Shown here piece by piece: positions 6,868-8,892 of a stretch of DNA of 8,892 nucleotides. A program made the position numbers and the translations under genes. Origin of the DNA: Burkholderiales bacterium (GTDB lineage Bacteria; Pseudomonadota; Gammaproteobacteria; Burkholderiales; Casimicrobiaceae); NCBI GenBank assembly GCA_025354075.1, contig JANXNO010000091.1, forward strand, positions 1-8,892. Direction: 5' to 3'. Below the pieces are notes generated by a model. The model did no database searches, had not been told where the DNA came from, and worked only from the letters and a program-made list of their open reading frames with translations. How positions within the stretch are numbered: the first letter of the stretch is position 1; each line of letters begins with the position of its first letter.

Positions 6868-6875
6868 TAAAACGC

Positions 6876-7865
6876 ATGCAAACCCCTCACATCACCCCAA
6901 GAACCCGCCCGCTGACACTGGCCGGAATACGCGGCTTTGAAGCAGCCGCGCGGTGTCTGAGCCTGACGCAGGCGGCGAGCGAGCTCTCGCTCACGCAGTC
7001 TGCGGTGAGCCGCCAGGTGCAGGGGCTGGAGGAGGAATTAGGTGTTTCGCTCTTCGTTCGCAAGGCGCGCGAGATTGCGTTAACGCCGGCGGGACGCGAA
7101 TTTCTGCCATTAGTGCAGCGCGTGCTGGCTGATCTCGACAACGGTGTGGATCGGCTGCGCCGTGATGTGAACTCACCGCGCGTGTCGGTCACCACGTTCG
7201 CGTCGTTTGCCTCGCTGTGGCTCATCCCGCGCTTGCAGGGGTTCCGCGCGTTGCGACCCAATGCCGACCTTGATATCGGGGCAACGGATCGTGTGTTTGA
7301 TCTCGATGTTGAGGACGTTGATGTGGCGGTGCGTTATCTACGCGCTGAGGCAGCGCCGCCGGATTCGACGTTGTTGATAGACGAGGTGTTGTTTCCGCTG
7401 GTGAGCCCGAGTTATTTGCGGGTGTCACCGAAGCTTAAATCGCTGAGCGATCTGTCGGCACACACCTTGATCGAAGGCGCCGCAGGCGGGCTAGCCGAGA
7501 TGCGATCCACGTGGCCCGGCTTTTTTGAAACGCTGGGTCTGCCTGAGGTAAAGGGCCGTTCGCAGCTCAAATTTGACTTTATCATGCAGACTTTTTTGGC
7601 CGCGCAAAGCGGGCAGGGCGTGGCATTGGGGCGGACGTATGGCGCAGACGTATACATGTCGGGGGACCTGGTGCGGCCGATTGACATCGCGGTGGCGACC
7701 GGTGCCGGGTGTTATCTGGTGGTGTCGGAGCGGGCGCGGGCGCGATCCGAAGTGCGCGCGTTTGTTGATTGGTTACTGGCAGAAACGAAGAAGTTCAACA
7801 CCGAACTGGACGCGTGGTTGAAGCGCAGCGGCGCAGCGCCCGCGAAGCGGCAGAGCCGCAGGTAA
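6876..7865 (+). CDS. LysR-family transcriptional regulator, GcvA-like
   Basis: A 329-residue DNA-binding regulator. Residues 13-72 form the winged helix-turn-helix, with FEAAARCLSLTQAASEL, then recognition helix TQSAVSRQVQGLEEELG, then LFVRKAREIALTPAG as the wing. A linker helix runs to about 97. Residues ~102-305 are the periplasmic-binding-protein-like effector domain, starting VSVTTFASFASLWLIPRLQGF, which is typical of the GcvA/AmpR/TrpI subgroup. The last 20 residues are basic and probably disordered. The effector is unknown; glycine should not be assumed from the resemblance to GcvA. No Shine-Dalgarno sequence precedes the ATG, so translation may be weak or the message short-leadered. 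The divergent DUF2917 gene is the most likely target. Whether it also controls the metalloprotease gene that follows 296 nt downstream is open. Confidence 0.93.
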   Translation: MQTPHITPRTRPLTLAGIRGFEAAARCLSLTQAASELSLTQSAVSRQVQGLEEELGVSLFVRKAREIALTPAGREFLPLVQRVLADLDNGVDRLRRDVNSPRVSVTTFASFASLWLIPRLQGFRALRPNADLDIGATDRVFDLDVEDVDVAVRYLRAEAAPPDSTLLIDEVLFPLVSPSYLRVSPKLKSLSDLSAHTLIEGAAGGLAEMRSTWPGFFETLGLPEVKGRSQLKFDFIMQTFLAAQSGQGVALGRTYGADVYMSGDLVRPIDIAVATGAGCYLVVSERARARSEVRAFVDWLLAETKKFNTELDAWLKRSGAAPAKRQSRR

Positions 7866-7873
7866 TCGGTGAT

Positions 7874-7914
7874 TCGCGGCACGGCGAAGCAGCCGCGATT
7901 GATCGCGCAATCGC
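7874..7914. repeat. Two overlapping, mutually exclusive hairpins after the LysR gene
   Basis: TCGCGGC (7874-7880) pairs with GCCGCGA (7892-7898), and the GCGATTG at 7895-7901 pairs with CAATCGC (7908-7914). The two structures share bases 7895-7898, so only one can form at a time. They begin 8 nt past the stop codon and have no T-run. A Rho-dependent or weak terminator, or mRNA 3' structure, is possible. Confidence 0.35.
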
Positions 7915-7984
7915 CACTCGTGCGCAGCATTCCGCGCTTCGTCTCAGGCCGCCATGGCAGGCTAGCCACGGGCCGCCGCTTGCC

Positions 7985-7992
7985 TCTACACT
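7985..7992 (+). promoter_or_regulatory. Candidate promoter element of the second metalloprotease gene
   Basis: TCTACACT, the same 8-mer found before the first metalloprotease gene, lies 177 nt before this start codon (176 nt there). An alternative -10 (TACTAT, 8006) has TTGCCT 20 nt upstream, which is too far for a good promoter. The stretch 7915-8058 otherwise shows no gene that I can support. Confidence 0.4.
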
Positions 7993-8058
7993 CCTTGCCT
8001 ACGGCTACTATTTCTTTCAGCTTTTCTGGAGATGCCTGTATTCATTGGGTCTGCTGGT

Positions 8059-8101
8059 CTAAAAAGCCAATAGTCGACTATTGGCATAAATCGGCTTTTA
8101 G
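8059..8101 (+). promoter_or_regulatory. Perfect 20-bp palindrome with a competing outer inverted repeat
   Basis: GCCAATAGTC/GACTATTGGC (8066-8085) is a perfect, uninterrupted 20-bp palindrome. An outer pair, CTAAAAAGCC (8059-8068) and GGCTTTTAG (8093-8101, one bulged A), shares GCC 8066-8068 with it, so in RNA the two stems would compete. As DNA the palindrome is a plausible operator for a dimeric regulator. It lies in the leader, 77 nt before the start codon. Confidence 0.5.
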
Positions 8102-8152
8102 CCCAGATCGAATGAGCCATACAGAGAAAAGCTGATTGCTGATTTTCCCCAT

Positions 8153-8156
8153 AGGA
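8153..8156 (+). promoter_or_regulatory. Shine-Dalgarno site of the second metalloprotease
   Basis: AGGA 5 nt before ATG 8162, consistent with the start giving a clean lipoprotein signal peptide. Confidence 0.55.
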
Positions 8157-8161
8157 TTTCC

Positions 8162-8892
8162 ATGAATTTTCGTCTTCGTGTCATGCCGTCGGCGTTGATG
8201 GCTGCGGGTGTTTTGTCACTCGCATCGTGCGCCACCGTCGCGCCTACCGCGCCTGCGTCGCCTACTGCGGCAACCACCGCCGCGACAGCAGTTGCTACCG
8301 CCGCAAGCGACGCAGCCGCTCAGGTCACTGACCCCAAAGCGGCAGTGGGCGCGCAAGCCGTCGCCGCTGCGGCCAAAGCCAGCGTGGGCACCGCTGCCGC
8401 AGCAGCCGCGCCCGGCACGCCGCCACCGCCCAAGCCGTTCGCCGATGTGATCAAGGACGCGAAGGAAGAGCCGGGTTTTTTCACCACCTGGCGCAAGGAC
8501 GACAAGGTGTGGATCGAGATTCCCGAGGCGATGTGGGAGCGGCCGTTTTTCTTCTCGGTGAACGTGACCAACTCCATCGGCGACGCTGGTCTGTTCGGCA
8601 ATCAGATGGGCGGTTTTCTGGCGGCGGGTCGCGGGCAGTATTTCGCCAGCTTCAAAAAATTCGGCCCGCAGGGCGTGCAGCTGATCGCGCGCAATGTGGC
8701 GTATACGGCGGCCAAGGATGCACCGATTCGCCATGCGGTTGAACGCTCGTTCTCCGACAGCCTGATCGCCAGCGCGGTGCTCGCCAGCGCGCCGCATCCC
8801 GAGCGAAAGAGCGTGCTCGTGGAGGCCAACGCGCTCTTCATAAATGACTTTCCCATGGCTGCACAGCAACTGGAGCAAACGTTCCGCCAGCC
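8162..8892 (+). CDS. Second zinc-dependent metalloprotease lipoprotein, N-terminal part (cut by window end)
   Basis: An open frame of 243 codons runs from ATG 8162 to the window edge. Residues 1-22 form a signal peptide with lipobox LASC and lipidated C23, followed by an Ala-rich tether to about 90. The conserved region then matches the protein encoded at 3398 block by block: PFADVIKDAKEEPGFFTTW against PFAEIIKDAKEQPGLFTLW, KVWIEI in both, then FKKFGPQGVQLIARN against FKKIGNNVQLIAKN, and ASAPHPERKSVLVEAN against SSAPHPEKKSVLVEAN. The segment between the second and third of these blocks has diverged, so the duplication is not recent. The catalytic HExxH region would lie beyond the window, so activity cannot be judged from here. 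Family function is predicted zinc proteolysis in the envelope. Confidence 0.88.
   Translation, partial: MNFRLRVMPSALMAAGVLSLASCATVAPTAPASPTAATTAATAVATAASDAAAQVTDPKAAVGAQAVAAAAKASVGTAAAAAAPGTPPPPKPFADVIKDAKEEPGFFTTWRKDDKVWIEIPEAMWERPFFFSVNVTNSIGDAGLFGNQMGGFLAAGRGQYFASFKKFGPQGVQLIARNVAYTAAKDAPIRHAVERSFSDSLIASAVLASAPHPERKSVLVEANALFINDFPMAAQQLEQTFRQ

Noticed and set aside
8112..8135. Seven-codon upstream reading frame (MSHTEKS) in the second metalloprotease leader
   Set aside because: No Shine-Dalgarno before it and no equivalent in the first leader, so I do not call it a leader peptide.
8216..8878. Leftward 220-codon frame at the right edge
   Set aside because: Opposes the second metalloprotease, whose signal peptide, lipobox and paralogy are clear.

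Overview
The window looks like ordinary chromosome from a GC-rich betaproteobacterium, most likely Burkholderiales. The MiaB sequence, the DUF2917/LysR divergent pair, the family of zinc-dependent lipoprotein metalloproteases and the codon use (strong G/C third positions) all point there. I see no transposase, integrase, tRNA, rRNA, phage gene or CRISPR array.

Layout, left to right: (1) the first 25 codons of a leftward gene, probably an IlvD/Edd-family sugar-acid or dihydroxy-acid dehydratase; (2) a rightward 467-residue inner-membrane protein with a TonB-like N-terminal anchor and a very long Pro/Ala-rich region, but no TonB C-terminal domain; (3) miaB, the tRNA methylthiotransferase; (4) a complete 953-residue lipoprotein of the DUF5118/DUF5117/DUF4953 zinc metalloprotease family (HExxHxxGxxH, Met-turn); (5) a leftward DUF2917 gene with a clear intrinsic terminator; (6) a divergent GcvA-like LysR regulator; (7) the first 243 codons of a second metalloprotease lipoprotein, paralogous to (4) and cut by the window end.

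The most interesting signal is non-coding. The two metalloprotease genes are separated by about 1.9 kb and the DUF2917/LysR pair, yet both are preceded by a leader of about 175 nt with the same short landmarks in the same order and at nearly the same distance from the start codon: TCTACACT at -176/-177, AGTCRACTA at -85/-90, TTAGCCC at -60/-64 and AATGMG at -46/-51. Each leader also has large inverted repeats, including a perfect 20-bp palindrome in the second. This suggests an old duplication that kept a shared promoter and a structured leader or operator. Several other intergenic gaps hold imperfect hairpins.

Functionally, the envelope is the common theme (a TonB-like inner-membrane protein and two putative surface or periplasmic lipoprotein proteases), with miaB as a housekeeping neighbour. 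I found no convincing evidence of a new multi-gene system; the leaders and the TonB-like protein are the items worth following up.
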